Origin: Asterias rubens
Taxonomy: Eukaryota > Echinodermata > Asteroidea > Forcipulatida > Asteriidae
Assembly: GCF_902459465.1 (NCBI RefSeq)
Contig: NC_047066.1
Location: forward strand, 3,410,001-3,474,000
Length of the DNA: 64,000 nt
Reading direction: 5' to 3'
Under the pieces are notes generated by a model. The model saw only the letters and a program-made list of their open reading frames with translations. It did not search any database and was not told the DNA's origin. This document shows, one piece after another, positions 1 to 11,359 of this stretch. Position numbers and translations under genes: made by a program. Numbering within the stretch: position 1 is the stretch's first letter; each line of letters begins with the position of its first letter.

Positions 1-644
1 AACATCCCTTGAAATTTCATAGTTTGGAGTTTATCGCTCAGTGAGCGTTTTATTCATTTTTGTTTTGGCATCGATGCAATGCAAAATTTGTAATCAGTTT
101 TTCACTATTCTCTCATGACCAAGATGGCCGATCGATCTCAAAACTTCTACAGGTTTGTCAGTTTATGTATATGGTGGATTACATAAAGTGCTTACATTGC
201 CAGCAACCTTTTTGCTAGCAAAACCAATTCTGTAATGTTCCTTTAAGTTTAATAAGAATGGTTTCCAAGTAATGAATAAAAAAGGAAACTGAATTTTGGT
301 TTCATTCTCAATGCTCTCGCCGATGGGAGCAACTTCATAAACTCTTGCACAACACTGGTAATTGTCAAAGCACCAGCAGCCACACTTTATGTCACCCAAC
401 ATACATATGAAATAACAAACCTGTGAAGGTTTTAGTTCAATTGGTTATCGAAGGTATGAGAAAAAATGCTTACACTGAAGTGAACTACGCACTGTACATG
501 CAGTACTTTTTTTCACAGAACATGGGCAAGTTCTGCAATCATACAATGTTTAATACACATCCAAATAACTCTGTTTGAAACTCTTTCATGATATTACTCT
601 CTGTCCCACCCACTTGGACCAATCAAATCGGTGTTCTCACATAC
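1..644. other. Left edge: probable intron/flank with diverged repeat
   Basis: No exon could be supported here. Positions about 345-470 resemble the internal part of the TTAA-flanked AGGCAGTGGACAC element (gtaattgtcaaag, aaataacaaacctgtga, caattggttatcgaa), strongly diverged and without clear ends. The rest is unassigned. Confidence 0.4.
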
Positions 645-3600
645 CTGTATTGTGATTGGCTGTTTGCTCTTGACAGCGTCACCTACCCCGTCCCAGAAAT
701 CGTCCCACTCTCCTCTAGCCTGTGCAATGGTCCAGAAGTCACCTGGCTGTGGTGTAGAGTCACTGGGGCGGGTTCCAGGAACCTTGATTCCTATAAATGG
801 AGATAGATTGTGAACAAATTAAGAACAGTATTTTGAAACTGATGTTGAGAAATAACAGGTTGGGGAGCCGGTCTTCACTGTGTGTTAGAAAAAGGGTTGG
901 TGGCTAGGTGCGTGCACACGTGGCTCCATCTTCTATCCTTGCCGGGAAAAAAAACAAAAACAAAAACAATACGCACAAAGAAAACAGTTGATTTGAAAGT
1001 TCCCAGCAGAACGAGCACATTGTGCATAGCTTGTTTAGGAGCCTGTAAGTTGTGTTCCATGACCGTTACAGGTAGACCGATGATTGAAACATTGGAAACA
1101 ATGGCAAAAGATGGCGCACAGGATGGGCCAAAGACAACGCCCTTTGACATCTTGTGCACGAGGTCTACATCATGTCAAATTTATACTCACTATTTAAAAA
1201 TAGTCCATGTTTCTCATTATTTGCGAGAAAAGTCTAGCTGTATACATGTATTTCTTATTTCTAAAGATAGCAAATACAGTGTTTATGTAAGCAGAAAAAC
1301 TCTTCAAACAAGATGAGGATCATCATAAGTTCATTCAGAATGAGGTCAAACAAAAACATTTAATGGCAAAATAATAATTGTACTATTACACCAACACATC
1401 AAATATAATTTTCTTACCGATTATTTTGTGAGGGCACTCTGTTGACACCATACGCCGGATGTCATCTGATACACAGTTGTTGAATATTAACAACGCCTAC
1501 AAAGTTATGGGTATAATCTATTAGGTGCAACTTATTAATTTGGTTTTACATTTCTACTGATCTGTCAGAGGAAAACAAACCACTTGCCTCTCAGGTTTTT
1601 ATATCTCTTAATTTACAATCATGCTTTATTCTTCAGCATACCAATTAGTAAAATTTAGCTGACAAATAATCAACAGAGGTGAAACAAAAATGGCCTTGCT
1701 CTCTCAAAGATAAAATTCCACGCCTTAATCAAATCGCTCAACTTTAAATTAAGGAAATTCATGAAGCAATCAAATCAAGAGATTACAAATACAAAATTGA
1801 TTTACGCAAAAAACGGCAGCTGATAAAAAATTTAATCCAAGAATCGTACCTCTTGAAGACTAGGACCATAAATGACATATTCAATCCTGATATCAAGCGA
1901 GGGCGCTTCTTGATACAGCGTTCCTGAGAAGACAGATGGCCCAACCATAGCAACCACAACTTGACCCTGCAACATCAACAAAAAGTCAATATTATTCTTA
2001 CAGATGATGTACGGCATTTTTCTGTAGACGGATTAACATCCGTCGTCACATTAACATTCACGCTTGAAAGAACCTAGTGTACTTATCCAAAAAAAAGGGG
2101 GTTCGCCCCGGTGTTTCTGGTGTGATTGGCCGCATATTGCGCCAAAGCAACGTGTAAACCATTTCATGGAGCTAAGGATTTATAAGCCACTTTGGAATGT
2201 CAGCGGAGCACGTCTGTTACTGCTGACAACAGGGTTTGTCTATCTCCCGTAACCTTTTGACAATACCCGCTGGTATTGTCAAAAGGTTATAGGAGATAGA
2301 CAAAATCTGTTGTCAGCAGTAACAGACATGTGCAGCTGACATTCCGAAGTGGCTTATTCTCATAATTGAAACGTAGTACCTTATACCTGTATGTTGCCTG
2401 TATGAAATACTGTATGCTACAGCACCAGGAGCGTCACTGAGTGACGGATATGCGCGCTAATAAGAAGCCATGTTATTATTGTTATTATAACGCGCCCTAT
2501 CATGAGCAGTTTGAAGTATAGTTTATTGTCAATGATTGTACGCGGATTTTGAACAAATTGATATGGAACTTCAGAAATATAAATGACCACAATAATTATT
2601 CATTTTCCAAAGTTCTGCTTTTGTTAAAGGCAGTGGACACTATTGGTAATTGTCAAAGACCAGTCTTCTCACTTGGTGTACCTCAACATTAGCATAAAAT
2701 AACAAACCTGTAAAAATTTGAGTTCAATCGGTCATCGAACTTGTGAGATAATAATGAAAGAAAAAAACACCCTTGTCACACGAAGTTGTGTGCGTTTAGA
2801 TGGTTGATTTCGAGACCTCAAGTTCTAAATCCGAGGTCTCGAAATCAAATTCGTGGAAAATTACTTCTTTCTCGAAAACTATGGCACTTCAGAGGGAGCC
2901 GTTTCTAACAATGTTTTATACCATCAACCTCTCCCCATCACTTGTCACCAAGAAAGGTTTTATGCTAATAATTATTTAGAGTAATTACCAATAGTGTCCA
3001 CTTCCTTTAACATGCTTAGTCAAATACTTACACTGTACTCCGTTTGCTCATCCGAGAGCACAACCTTAGATGGTGCCACGTCTTCAATCAGCCAATCAAA
3101 TTGCTTTAATGCTTGCGGACTTATACTGCTCAGAACAACATCGAGCCCCCATGCCCCATTATGACCTTTGACCCCATAGATATGTTGGGTTGTCGTGGGA
3201 TGTAGCTTCTTTTTGAGTTGTGCCTGGATGGTTCTCGTAGATTTGGAAAACATGTGGAATCTGTTCGGGACAGAAGTGATATTGTTACCTTTGAGGTTTA
3301 AAAGTTATTTCAACTGAGTTTGTATGTGTACTTCCCAGCATGGGACAAAGCAAAGTCTTTTTCTGGCTGCATAGTTCATACAGGAGCAATTTCAAAGCTC
3401 TTCATGGTCTTTCTCTAAAGTACTTATAGGATCTTGTTACCTTCCAGAAAGAATATTCTAGTCAACTGAGGTCAAGGAATCCCTTCTGAGATTCTCCCAA
3501 TGGTAAAATATTGTTTCCATTTGGTGATAGGGCTCCCCCTGTGGCAGCCATTATAAGCTAGCATTGCGTTCTTTCCAGGTAGCTGCAGGGAAGGTGTGGA

Positions 3601-6600
3601 ACGGTCTACCACATTCCATCAGAGCTATCCAGACAAAAGACACTTTCAAATCAACCCTGTAGACCCATCTTTTTTCAAAAAACATTTCAGTAACATTCAC
3701 TAGACATTGGAATTTTTAATTTTTCCTGATATTTGCACTGCTGGAGAACAACCAAGGGGGAACGTTTTTATTGCAGCAAGCGCCATGAGCACTTTTTTGT
3801 GGATACCGGCGCTATAAAGACGTCAAATTATTATTATTATTATTTATGTATCAAATTTTCTTTTGGGGGGCTAATTGGCCCCCTTTTATCTCACCTTTCA
3901 GCATTTTGTCTCATCTTGGTGACAAACTGCGGATATGGGTTATAAGGAAGATTGTTCTCTCTTAATACTAACTGACAACATGACATCATGGAGCTCATGA
4001 GATTCTTCTCTTTGATGTAGTTGGTTATCACTGCCATCTCTGCCATCACCTGAAAGGGTTTGAAACAGTGAACCAAGGTTAGACGTTAAACCATGAGGGT
4101 GCATCACACAAAATAGACACAAAATTCATACGCCAAACTAATTCTAATTTTTTTGTAAACCCACAGGTTTTTTTAAAATAAAATGTTGTGGGTGTCATGT
4201 TATAATAGATTGTGTAAAAAATAAAACAACCGAACCTGGGGATTTGTGCTTTAACTTTTGAGAAGATTTCAATAATGGGGGGTAAATGTTTTTTCTATCC
4301 GGCTTGGGTTTGAGGAGTGCCTCGTCAAAGCTGGCCGCAAGTCGGTAATAATTGTTGACGTTTGCTCACTTTTGTAGTTTCTGTTTGAAAAGATAGTGCT
4401 TTCCCAACAAATTTCTTGAGACCTGCCCTAAATAATGTTGTTTAAATAAACAAAAAACTAAACAAATAAACAAACAAACAAAAATTTACCTTAGGATCTG
4501 ATGACTGATGGTAGTAGTAGCGTTCCTTAGACGTTGGAACACTGTCACTTGGATGTATACTTGCCTGGAATAAAATTAATCAGTAAGTCTCTAAAGAAAC
4601 TGGACACTATTGGTAATTGTCTAAGGCCAGTCTTCTCATTGCTGTATCTCAACATATGCATAAAATAACAAACCTATGAAAATTTGAGCTCAATCGGTCA
4701 TCGAAGTTGCGAGATAATAGTGGAAAAAAAAAAACACCCTTGTCACACGAAGTTGTGTGCTGTTCGATGCTTGATTTCGAGACCTCCAACTCTTTGAGGT
4801 CTCAAAATCAAATTCGTGGAAAATTACTTCTCTCTCGAAAACTACGTTACTTCAGAGGGAGCCATTTCTCACAATGTTTTATACTATCAACCTTTCCCCA
4901 TTACTCGTTACCAAGTAAGGTTTTATGCTAATAATTATTTTGAGTAATTACCAATAATGTCCACTGCAGAACTACAAATTGTAATATTTACCCCCTATTC
5001 AAAACTACCATGAATTAAATCGTTGCGGTACCCGCTGCAAACACATAGGATTTGAACTGCCTCTAGACACTGTGCTTACTCATTGGTCTAGTGGTAAGAT
5101 ATCTGCTCTAAAAATGCAAAGGTCGTGGCTTCGAACCCACTGAATGACCTGCCTGTGGATTTTTTTATTTTAAGAACTTGGGAAATTACTGAATATACAT
5201 TGCTTAATAGACATCAGTGTGGGGGGCAAAACAAATTGTATACAAAGAAATTGGTCATAATAATAGCGAACCACCCCAAAACAATAAAATCAGTTTCAAG
5301 TTTTGTATCTCATCAGAAGTTGACCAGTATACTGTTATGAGGTTACCAAATTTGTGGTAATAACACCATGTCAGTTATCATACAATAACAGACATTTGAT
5401 TATTTTTTGCTGGGGTGGAGCCATGGGTGGGTTTTTTCTGGTCGTAAAGCAATAACTGTTTCGTTAGAACTTGCCATTGGTTGATCACTGGCCATTGATC
5501 GAAACAGTAATGTATTACAGCCGCCAAAGCACCCCCTTTGTTTATGAAACCTAAAGGCCTGCTGATTGGCTTACAGGTTGACTGGTGCCCTCCGGCATGG
5601 TTTCCAAGGGAGCATTCCTTCCTCCGTTGCTGATGCTTCCTTGTCTGGATGGTTGTTCTTCTAGAAGAGAAGGTTTTCTTGAAATGCTTGTCATTGGTCG
5701 ATAGTTTGCCTTTGGAAGAAAACAAATCAACTTTATCAATCGGAAGAAATTTGAACAAGTGGTTTCACAGTGAGATGGAGGTCAGTGGGGTTTGGGGGGG
5801 GGGGCATAGTCTTTATCTTGTTTCCTCATTGTTGGTCCACAAACTGCGACTAGAGTTTGTGAAACAGACCAATTAAGAACTCACTCCGCATTCGAAACTT
5901 TACCTTCTCAGGGAAATAATATTATGGCATGTCTCGTGGCCAGGTGGTTAAGAGCATTGGACTCAAGCTCTGGTGCTTCTGATCATTGGAGTGTGGGTTT
6001 GAGTCCTGGGAGTGGCACTACTTGTGTCGCTGAGCAAGATACTTTACCATTTTTGCACTGTCCTTCAGATGGGACATAGATAGGTAGGTCCCATTATACT
6101 AGGATTGGTACAGGTAAAACAACCCATTTATACTTATCGCGAGAGAAGGGTTTGCCCGGGGTGGCTGCTGAATGAACCTCAGCACCTTGTTAACCATTAG
6201 AAGGTGTAGACCCAGTAACTGGGGCGCTGTACTCCGTTTTTTTTCGAAATTTGTAATTAAAAAATCGGTAAATTACAAATTTCGAAAAAAAAGAAGTACA
6301 GCGCCCCAGTTACTGGGTCTATAGAAGGTGCTACAAAATCGAGTCTGATATACAAAACATAGCCCTGCTTTTAAACCCGACTGTAAAACAAATAATGAGC
6401 GCTTCGATACACTCCTAAGTCCTAGGCAGGGGTGTGTAAAGGACCCAAACATCATTTAGATATGACACCAGGTACATTTATTTTACCAACTTCAAATATT
6501 CTTCCAATGCACTAACTTGATTGTTAAAATCATAAACTAAAACCTTGGATTGACATTTGAGTTGGGCTGTGTTTACTTCTTACCTTTCCTGTTGCCGGGC

Positions 6601-6685
6601 TAGCTTCTGACGGCCAGCGTTTGCTGGGAGCTAATCGTCCAGCACGAGTCCGAATCTGTCTGTTGGAGTTTCGCCGGGAGTCCAT
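645..6685 (-). CDS. Unrecognised multi-exon protein, N-terminal ~301 residues (3' part off window)
   Basis: Seven exons join in consistent phase on the minus strand: 6584-6685 (ATG at 6685, good Kozak context with A at -3 and G at +4), 4490-4564, 3895-4049, 3032-3260, 1850-1966, 1418-1496 and 645-790. Every border has AG/GT. The product starts with a basic, Arg/Ser-rich stretch (MDSRRNSNRQIRTRAGR), then a helical segment around residues 60-110 (VMAEMAVITNYIKEKNL...), then segments containing GVKGHNGAWGLDVVLSS, VVVAMVGPSVFSGTLYQ and GDFWTIAQARGEWDDFWDG. No signal peptide, membrane span or known catalytic motif is visible. No stop is reached, so further exons must lie left of position 645 or outside the window. 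I do not recognise the family. The even phases and ordinary codon use make a real gene likely. Introns carry SINE, MITE and LINE debris. Confidence 0.72.
2063..2170 (+). repeat. SINE body fragment
   Basis: The stretch with gttcgccccggtgtttctgg and gcgccaaagcaacgtgtaaacc matches the body of the fuller SINE at about 21.2-21.55 kb. The tRNA-like head is missing. It lies in an intron of the unrecognised minus-strand gene and abuts the hairpin at 2182-2357. Confidence 0.6.
2182..2357. repeat. Long perfect-like hairpin (inverted repeat, ~85-bp arms)
   Basis: The left arm (ataagccactttggaatgtc ... gacaatacc) reappears as its reverse complement in the right arm, with almost no loop and few mismatches. 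This is typical of a foldback MITE. It sits directly beside a SINE fragment. Confidence 0.8.
2638..3006 (+). mobile_element. TTAA-flanked MITE, family A (full copy)
   Basis: The element has terminal inverted repeats AGGCAGTGGACACTATTGG... and their complement at the other end, and is flanked by TTAA on both sides (2634-2637, 3007-3010). Internally it carries a short palindrome (gatttcgagacctc / gaggtctcgaaatc). TTAA target sites and RGG termini are features of the Kolobok superfamily; that assignment is inference because no transposase is encoded. Confidence 0.85.
3570..3846 (+). repeat. LINE 3' end relic
   Basis: The plus strand encodes AAGKVWNGLPHSIRAIQTKD and then FKSTL, stop, THLF, which is the typical C-terminal tail of CR1/RTE-like LINE reverse transcriptase ORFs (…WNxLPxxI…F+xxLKTHLF). 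It ends in an (ATT)n tail at about 3829-3844. It is a truncated, dead fragment in an intron. Confidence 0.65.
4594..4969 (+). mobile_element. Family A MITE (diverged full-length copy)
   Basis: It shows the same order of internal blocks as the 2638-3006 copy and similar ends (actggacactattggtaatt ... aattaccaataatgtccactg). The terminal bases and TTAA flanks have decayed. It lies just upstream of exon 2 of the unrecognised gene. Confidence 0.75.
5085..5165 (+). repeat. tRNA-like SINE head
   Basis: An A-box-like tggtctagtggtaagat and a B-box-like ggcttcgaaccc are spaced as in a tRNA, but the acceptor stem does not pair well. It is therefore read as a tRNA-derived SINE promoter and not as a functional tRNA gene. 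Confidence 0.5.
5930..6335 (+). repeat. tRNA-derived SINE, interrupted by a foldback element
   Basis: The head (ggccaggtggttaagagc ... gggtttgagtcctggg) gives good A and B boxes. The body (cgctgagcaagatacttta ... agagaagggtttgccc ... agcaccttgttaacc) is the family also seen at 21.2 kb. A 115-bp hairpin is inserted near its 3' end. Confidence 0.7.
6207..6321. mobile_element. 115-bp foldback MITE with 9-bp target duplication
   Basis: The ends are tagacccagtaactggggcg and its reverse complement, giving arms of about 55 bp with a short AT-rich centre. It is bracketed by TAGAAGGTG at 6198-6206 and 6322-6330, and that 9-bp word belongs to the host SINE. A 9-bp duplication with long TIRs suggests a Mutator-like origin (inference). 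Confidence 0.8.
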
Positions 6686-7224
6686 TGTGATGTAGCTTGT
6701 GATGCTGACGAAATCAGCGACCTTTATGAAATCAGCGTGCTTGATCAAATCAAGATATCCTTTGGGAAGTTATACTTTCTGGAAGATTCCGTTGAAATCT
6801 AGGAAGAATTTGGGGACTTTTGGGAAAAAGTTGAGGAATCTTTGCTCTGTTACTGTTCTGGAAGTTTTTTGTTGAACGTCTTCTTTTGCAAACTTAGGAA
6901 GAATTAAGAACTCTTAAAAGTATACTTCGTATTTCACTCCATTCTGTTTTTCTGTGGAGAAGAGTGTAAAACAGTGTCACATTAAAACTTCAACTTTTGT
7001 AGTATTCAGTGAAATTGGTTTGTTTTTTCCGTTTTATCCGCCTACAGTCAACTAGCGATTGTCGTGCTGTTTACAGTCTCGATTCATACTTTGTAATGAG
7101 GTACCTGACATAAAACTGCAACTATTTTGCTGATTGATATTTCTATTTCGATGTGGTCTGAAATTTGTGACTATATCAATCAAGGAAACACCTGCAAAAA
7201 AAACACAGGTATTGTACTCTTAGT

Positions 7225-7275
7225 ACTGAGGTTTGTTCCGCTATCGTGGAGACGATAGCGGAACAAACCGTAGTC
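7225..7275. repeat. Short perfect hairpin
   Basis: ggtttgttccgctatcgt and its reverse complement flank a loop of a few bases. Nothing nearby indicates a terminator or RNA gene. A decayed foldback element is the simplest reading. Confidence 0.55.
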
Positions 7276-7512
7276 ATATAAGATAGTTCTTGAAGTAATT
7301 CAAAGTACCCCTGCCCTGGTCTGGTAGAACACCCGTCTCCATTGCACTGTCTGACCGTTACACTTCAGTTTATGCAACAGAGGAGTCTAACTAGGGCTAG
7401 GTATAACTTTAAAAGTAGTCCCGGCATTGTGGAGACTGATATACCCTGCCACAGTCTATTCCTATTACATTAGTAACAATAATAGAATTAGAAACTTTTA
7501 AGGAAAACATCC

Positions 7513-7660
7513 GAAAAGTTTCCGTATGGCGCCACCACTTTTTCATTCGATTTGAAATAAATATACTATATTTTATATAGTATCTTATTTACCTCAATGA
7601 GATATCCCTTTTTGTAAAAGTAAGTGAAAAAGGGGTGGCGCCATACTGAAAGTTTCCTCC
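7513..7660. mobile_element. Inverted-repeat MITE with ~35-bp arms
   Basis: The left arm (agtttccgtatggcgccacc) and right arm (ggtggcgccatactgaaagt) are imperfect reverse complements around an AT-rich centre. There is no coding capacity. Confidence 0.65.
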
Positions 7661-8824
7661 ATGGTTATCCTTGGATACAAATTTAGAAATCAACTAGGGC
7701 TTTTAGGGGGGGGGGAGGCTTGCCTTAGTAGATGGAGAAGACTTGGTTATATCTCCATTTACATGTAAATTACTTAAGTATTTCTCATAATATCTGTGTT
7801 CATTATCGTACAAAAAGCATTTTATAGTTATGTACCTGGTCTCACACCGTCATTCTCTGCCCTTTTTGAGCAACAACCATCCCGGTGCCACTACTCCAGC
7901 CAGCCAGCAGGGAGAGTCAGTGTCTGCTGCACCGCACTGGCAGCTTAACTGATGCAAAAGGAGGAGAGTCCATTCTGGGCCACTAAAATAAAGAACTGAC
8001 TGCACGATCGACACGGCGCGGTCAGCACACAGTTAACATTGTCAGTTGTCGGGACAAGTGTCATGGAATGTGCAATAAAAACCTGACATACAAATAAATC
8101 ACAGCCATATTCAGGTACAAATCCGAATAAATCACTGCTCCTCAAAAAGGAAAACTCCAGTTTTTATTTGCCAATCTCTCTCATCACTGTCGTCCCCCAG
8201 CGTCAATGTTGTCAAGCAATTGTCATCCTTTACCCCCATTTCCTATCACTTTGATTAAAACATACCACATACGCGAGTACGAGCGAATGCTCTTCCACAT
8301 TATTTCAATTGGACACAAGGTTGAATATTTTAGCTCAAATCGTGCCATGTGTTTACTTTTGTGGAAAGGCCACTTTGAAAGGAAGGCAAACATCCGGCAA
8401 AGGAAATTTTCATTGTAATTAATTATCCATTAAATAATTAGTATCCATAATGAGGCAAACTACTGAAATATCATTCAGAAGTTGTTGAATATGAAACGTA
8501 CAGTTTCTACAGAGTGCAAGGGGCTAAGAAATTATTTTGTTTTATGGTGACTTTCTTGATTTCATTTTATTCACGATTGATTCAAACAAGTTGATGAAAT
8601 TTATTACGGTCACAACTAAACTGTGTGGGGCGGTTCCGCCGGGGTTTTTCAGTGGGGGGGGGGGGGGTATAAAGCAGGACTAGACCCATGGAGGAAAAAA
8701 AAAAGAATTTTCCTACATGAGACCTAAGTTATGGGCCATATATTATATTTTTAACAGTAACTGTTCTTTGGTTTAATAAAATTGCACTATTTCAGAATTT
8801 GCTTTTGCAGTCGGCAAAGATTGG

Positions 8825-8891
8825 GCGGGGGGGGGGGGGGGTTAGCATATAGGGTGAGGGATAGGGTTAGGGGGTGGGGGTAAGGGTAGGG
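8825..8891 (+). repeat. G-rich telomere-like / quadruplex-prone tract
   Basis: A run of 17 G residues is followed by degenerate gggttag / agggtgaggg / agggttaggg words. It could be an interstitial telomere-like patch or simply a G-rich low-complexity tract. Multiple G3+ runs would allow G-quadruplex folding. Confidence 0.45.
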
Positions 8892-9741
8892 GCAGGGACA
8901 CTCGTAAAATCAGCGCCAGCTGTTATAATGTAATCATGTAATTAACCTCGGCCGCTACAGAGTGGCGAAGCAGGTGAAGAAACTGCAGGAGGCAAACCCA
9001 ATGGTCGCAAACCTAAGGCTTCCCACTGTATGGACTGAAAACCCAACCACCAGGGCCATCCCACATGGTGAAAACACCGTACGGGAAGAAATCCCCGAAA
9101 ATGCCAAATCTTGTGAATCAGCAACACAACGGAGGTTATATAACAAAAATTAATATCGCACACCTAAGGGTTGTTATGTTTTATCTCGTCTTCTTTCATT
9201 TATCTGTCTATTTGTGTGTATACACATGTTGGGGCGGGCCTTGCGGGCGGGGCAAGAAGTGTGCACTTGACACAAAAGAGGTCCACAAAATGATAATAAA
9301 AAAGGGAACCTATGTGGACTCACACACAGTGTTGAAGAATAGGATTTTCTGAACAAAAAGTTATGAAAAATAGACTGTCCAAACGACCTTTGTGAAACGG
9401 GATCTTTTAACTATCAGGCCCGTATTCGATGCTCTCGTAAATAGAAATAACTGCCCTCGAAAATAAAAATAACTGCATTCGAAAAAAATAAGGACATTTG
9501 GCGAAATATATTCGCCGCCGCTGGAATATTAAATCCGGTGTTCACGGAAACCATACTTGAAACGGATGTTCAAGGTAGACTTTTATTAACAAATTATTTG
9601 TTTTCAATCAATGACCTTTAGTTTGCAGTGACTCAGTGAATAGGCCACTCCAAACAACAACAGAATGCCACGGGGGCTGAAGCTCAACTTGAGATGACTA
9701 ATAACGCCGTGTTAGCCTTATATTATACGGCTGTAGTTTAA

Positions 9742-10096
9742 AGCCATTATACACTTTCGGTACAGAACAAAAAAAAAGTTCACAGATTTACAAATAATTT
9801 ACAGAAGGTAATGGTGAAAGACTTCTCTTGAAATATCGTTCCATGAAATGCTTTACTTTTTGAGAAAACATTAAAACAATATCAATTCTCCCTAGCGAGA
9901 ATTACGGATTTATAGTAAACACATGTCATGACACGGCGAAACGCGCGGAAACAAGGGTGGGTTTTCCCGTTATTTTCTCCCGACTCCGATGACCGATTGA
10001 GCCTAAATTTTCACAGGTTTGTTATTTTATATATAAGTTGTGATACACGAAGTGTGGGACTTGGACAATACTGTTTACCGAAAGTGTATAATGGCT
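9742..10096 (+). mobile_element. TTAA-flanked MITE, family B (full copy)
   Basis: TIRs begin AGCCATTATACACTTTCGG and the far end is the complement. TTAA lies on both sides (9738-9741, 10097-10100). The inner block gacacggcgaaacgcg and cccgactccgatgaccgatt recurs in the copies at 37.9 kb and 43.9 kb. Confidence 0.82.
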
Positions 10097-10496
10097 TTAA
10101 AGGTATACTGGACACCCGTTTGATAATTGTTAAAAAAAAAAACAGTATTTTTCATGGCTGTATCCATAGCGTAAGGACATGCTGTATCCAAACACTATGC
10201 ATAGAGTTACCGTGTGAAAATTTCGGTTCAATAGGTCCGTCAAAGTTGCAAAGAGAAAAAGAACAAACACCATTGTTGCACATTGATATTGTGTGCTTTC
10301 AGCAGATGCATAATAAAAGGCCTGAAGTCTTTTATTGAGTCAGAAAACTACTCTTTCAGGAGTCAAAAACTGAACTTCAGAGGGAGCCGTTTATCACTGT
10401 AAACGAACCACGAACATATAGGCCTAGTGTATGTTATAACATGATACCATTAATTGTCCACCATCTTTAAAGAGCAATCGTTGAAAATTTCATTAA

Positions 10497-10868
10497 AGAC
10501 ACTGATCACTATTGGTAATTTCCAAAGACCAGTCTTCTCGCTATGGAGTACTCAACATGCATGACCTGTGAACATTTGAGCTCAGTGGTCGTCGAAGTTG
10601 CGAGATATTCAATGAAAGAAAACACACCCTTGTCACACGAAGTTGTTTGCTTTCAGATGCTTGATTTTGATACCTCAAAATCAAATTCTGAGGTCTCGAA
10701 ATCAAATTTCGTGAAAAAAATTACTTCTTTCAAGTAAACTATACGTTACTTCAGAGGGAGCCGTTTCTCACAATGTTTTATACTATCAACAGCTCTCTAT
10801 TGCTTGTTACCAAGTAAGTTTGTATGCTAATTGTTTTTAGGATTTACCGATACTAGTGTCCACTGCCT
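10497..10868 (+). mobile_element. Family A MITE
   Basis: The element begins after TTAA at 10493-10496 and ends with gtgtccactgccttt. The internal block order is as in the other family A copies, with point decay in the left TIR (agacactgatcac). Confidence 0.75.
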
Positions 10869-11329
10869 TTACCACTTTAGTTGTGAGAAAAACTTCCAGA
10901 GTGTGAGAAAAATGTTATCACAATAAATTGTGTGGTCATTATTCGAGATAGGAATAGGCCTGATCGCAAAATCCCTGACGAAGACATAGACAATAATCAC
11001 CGTTTGTAAAACCCACATTTACACACAGTTTGTTGTTTTATTTTCCAAGACGACCATGGAGGTAGAAACCACCTTTTCATGTTAATGTTAATTTTTTGTT
11101 TTCATTTGGGATTTTTGCCCTTTTGTCGTGGTGTTTTTATGCAAGAGGAGATCAATTTCAACCCGTCATTTCTCCAAATTCCATTGTGATCAGGGAATGT
11201 TGTGTTTGGACGAAAATGTTTCCCCCTGATGTGACCTCAACCTCTCGATATGCACACAGCTCTGATGTTGGACCCGGATACATGACCTTTTGTCTGGGTG
11301 TTTAGAGATCCGGGATGGCTTATATTTCC

Positions 11330-11338
11330 TATAAAAGG
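11330..11338 (+). promoter_or_regulatory. TATA box of the MIF/DDT-like gene
   Basis: TATAAAAGG lies about 70 bp upstream of the proposed first splice donor at 11410/11411. Transcription would start near 11360, giving a short non-coding first exon of about 50 bp. Position and sequence fit a strong core promoter; the start itself is inferred. Confidence 0.6.
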
Positions 11339-11359
11339 GCTTGGAGTTTCCGTGTAAGG

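Larger units (their letters stand above)
6690..11320. other. Intergenic region between the left gene and the DDT-like gene
   Basis: No gene was supported over this stretch between two divergently oriented genes. It holds a small hairpin (about 7225-7275), an inverted-repeat element (7513-7660), G-rich tracts (8654-8667, 8825-8891), a family B MITE (9742-10096) and a family A MITE (10497-10868). An open stretch near 8960-9150 has no recognisable homology. Confidence 0.6.

Noticed and set aside
163..402. 79-codon minus frame (KCGCWCFDNYQCC...)
   Set aside because: Overlaps a diverged family A MITE, so it is repeat-derived sequence.
875..1316. Overlapping open frames on both strands (144 and 94 codons)
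   Set aside because: No splice-compatible phase with neighbouring exons, no recognisable domain; they lie in the intron between exons 1418-1496 and 645-790.
8962..9153. Open frame AKQVKKLQEANPMVANLRLP...
   Set aside because: No ATG, splice context or homology that I recognise; left as unassigned.
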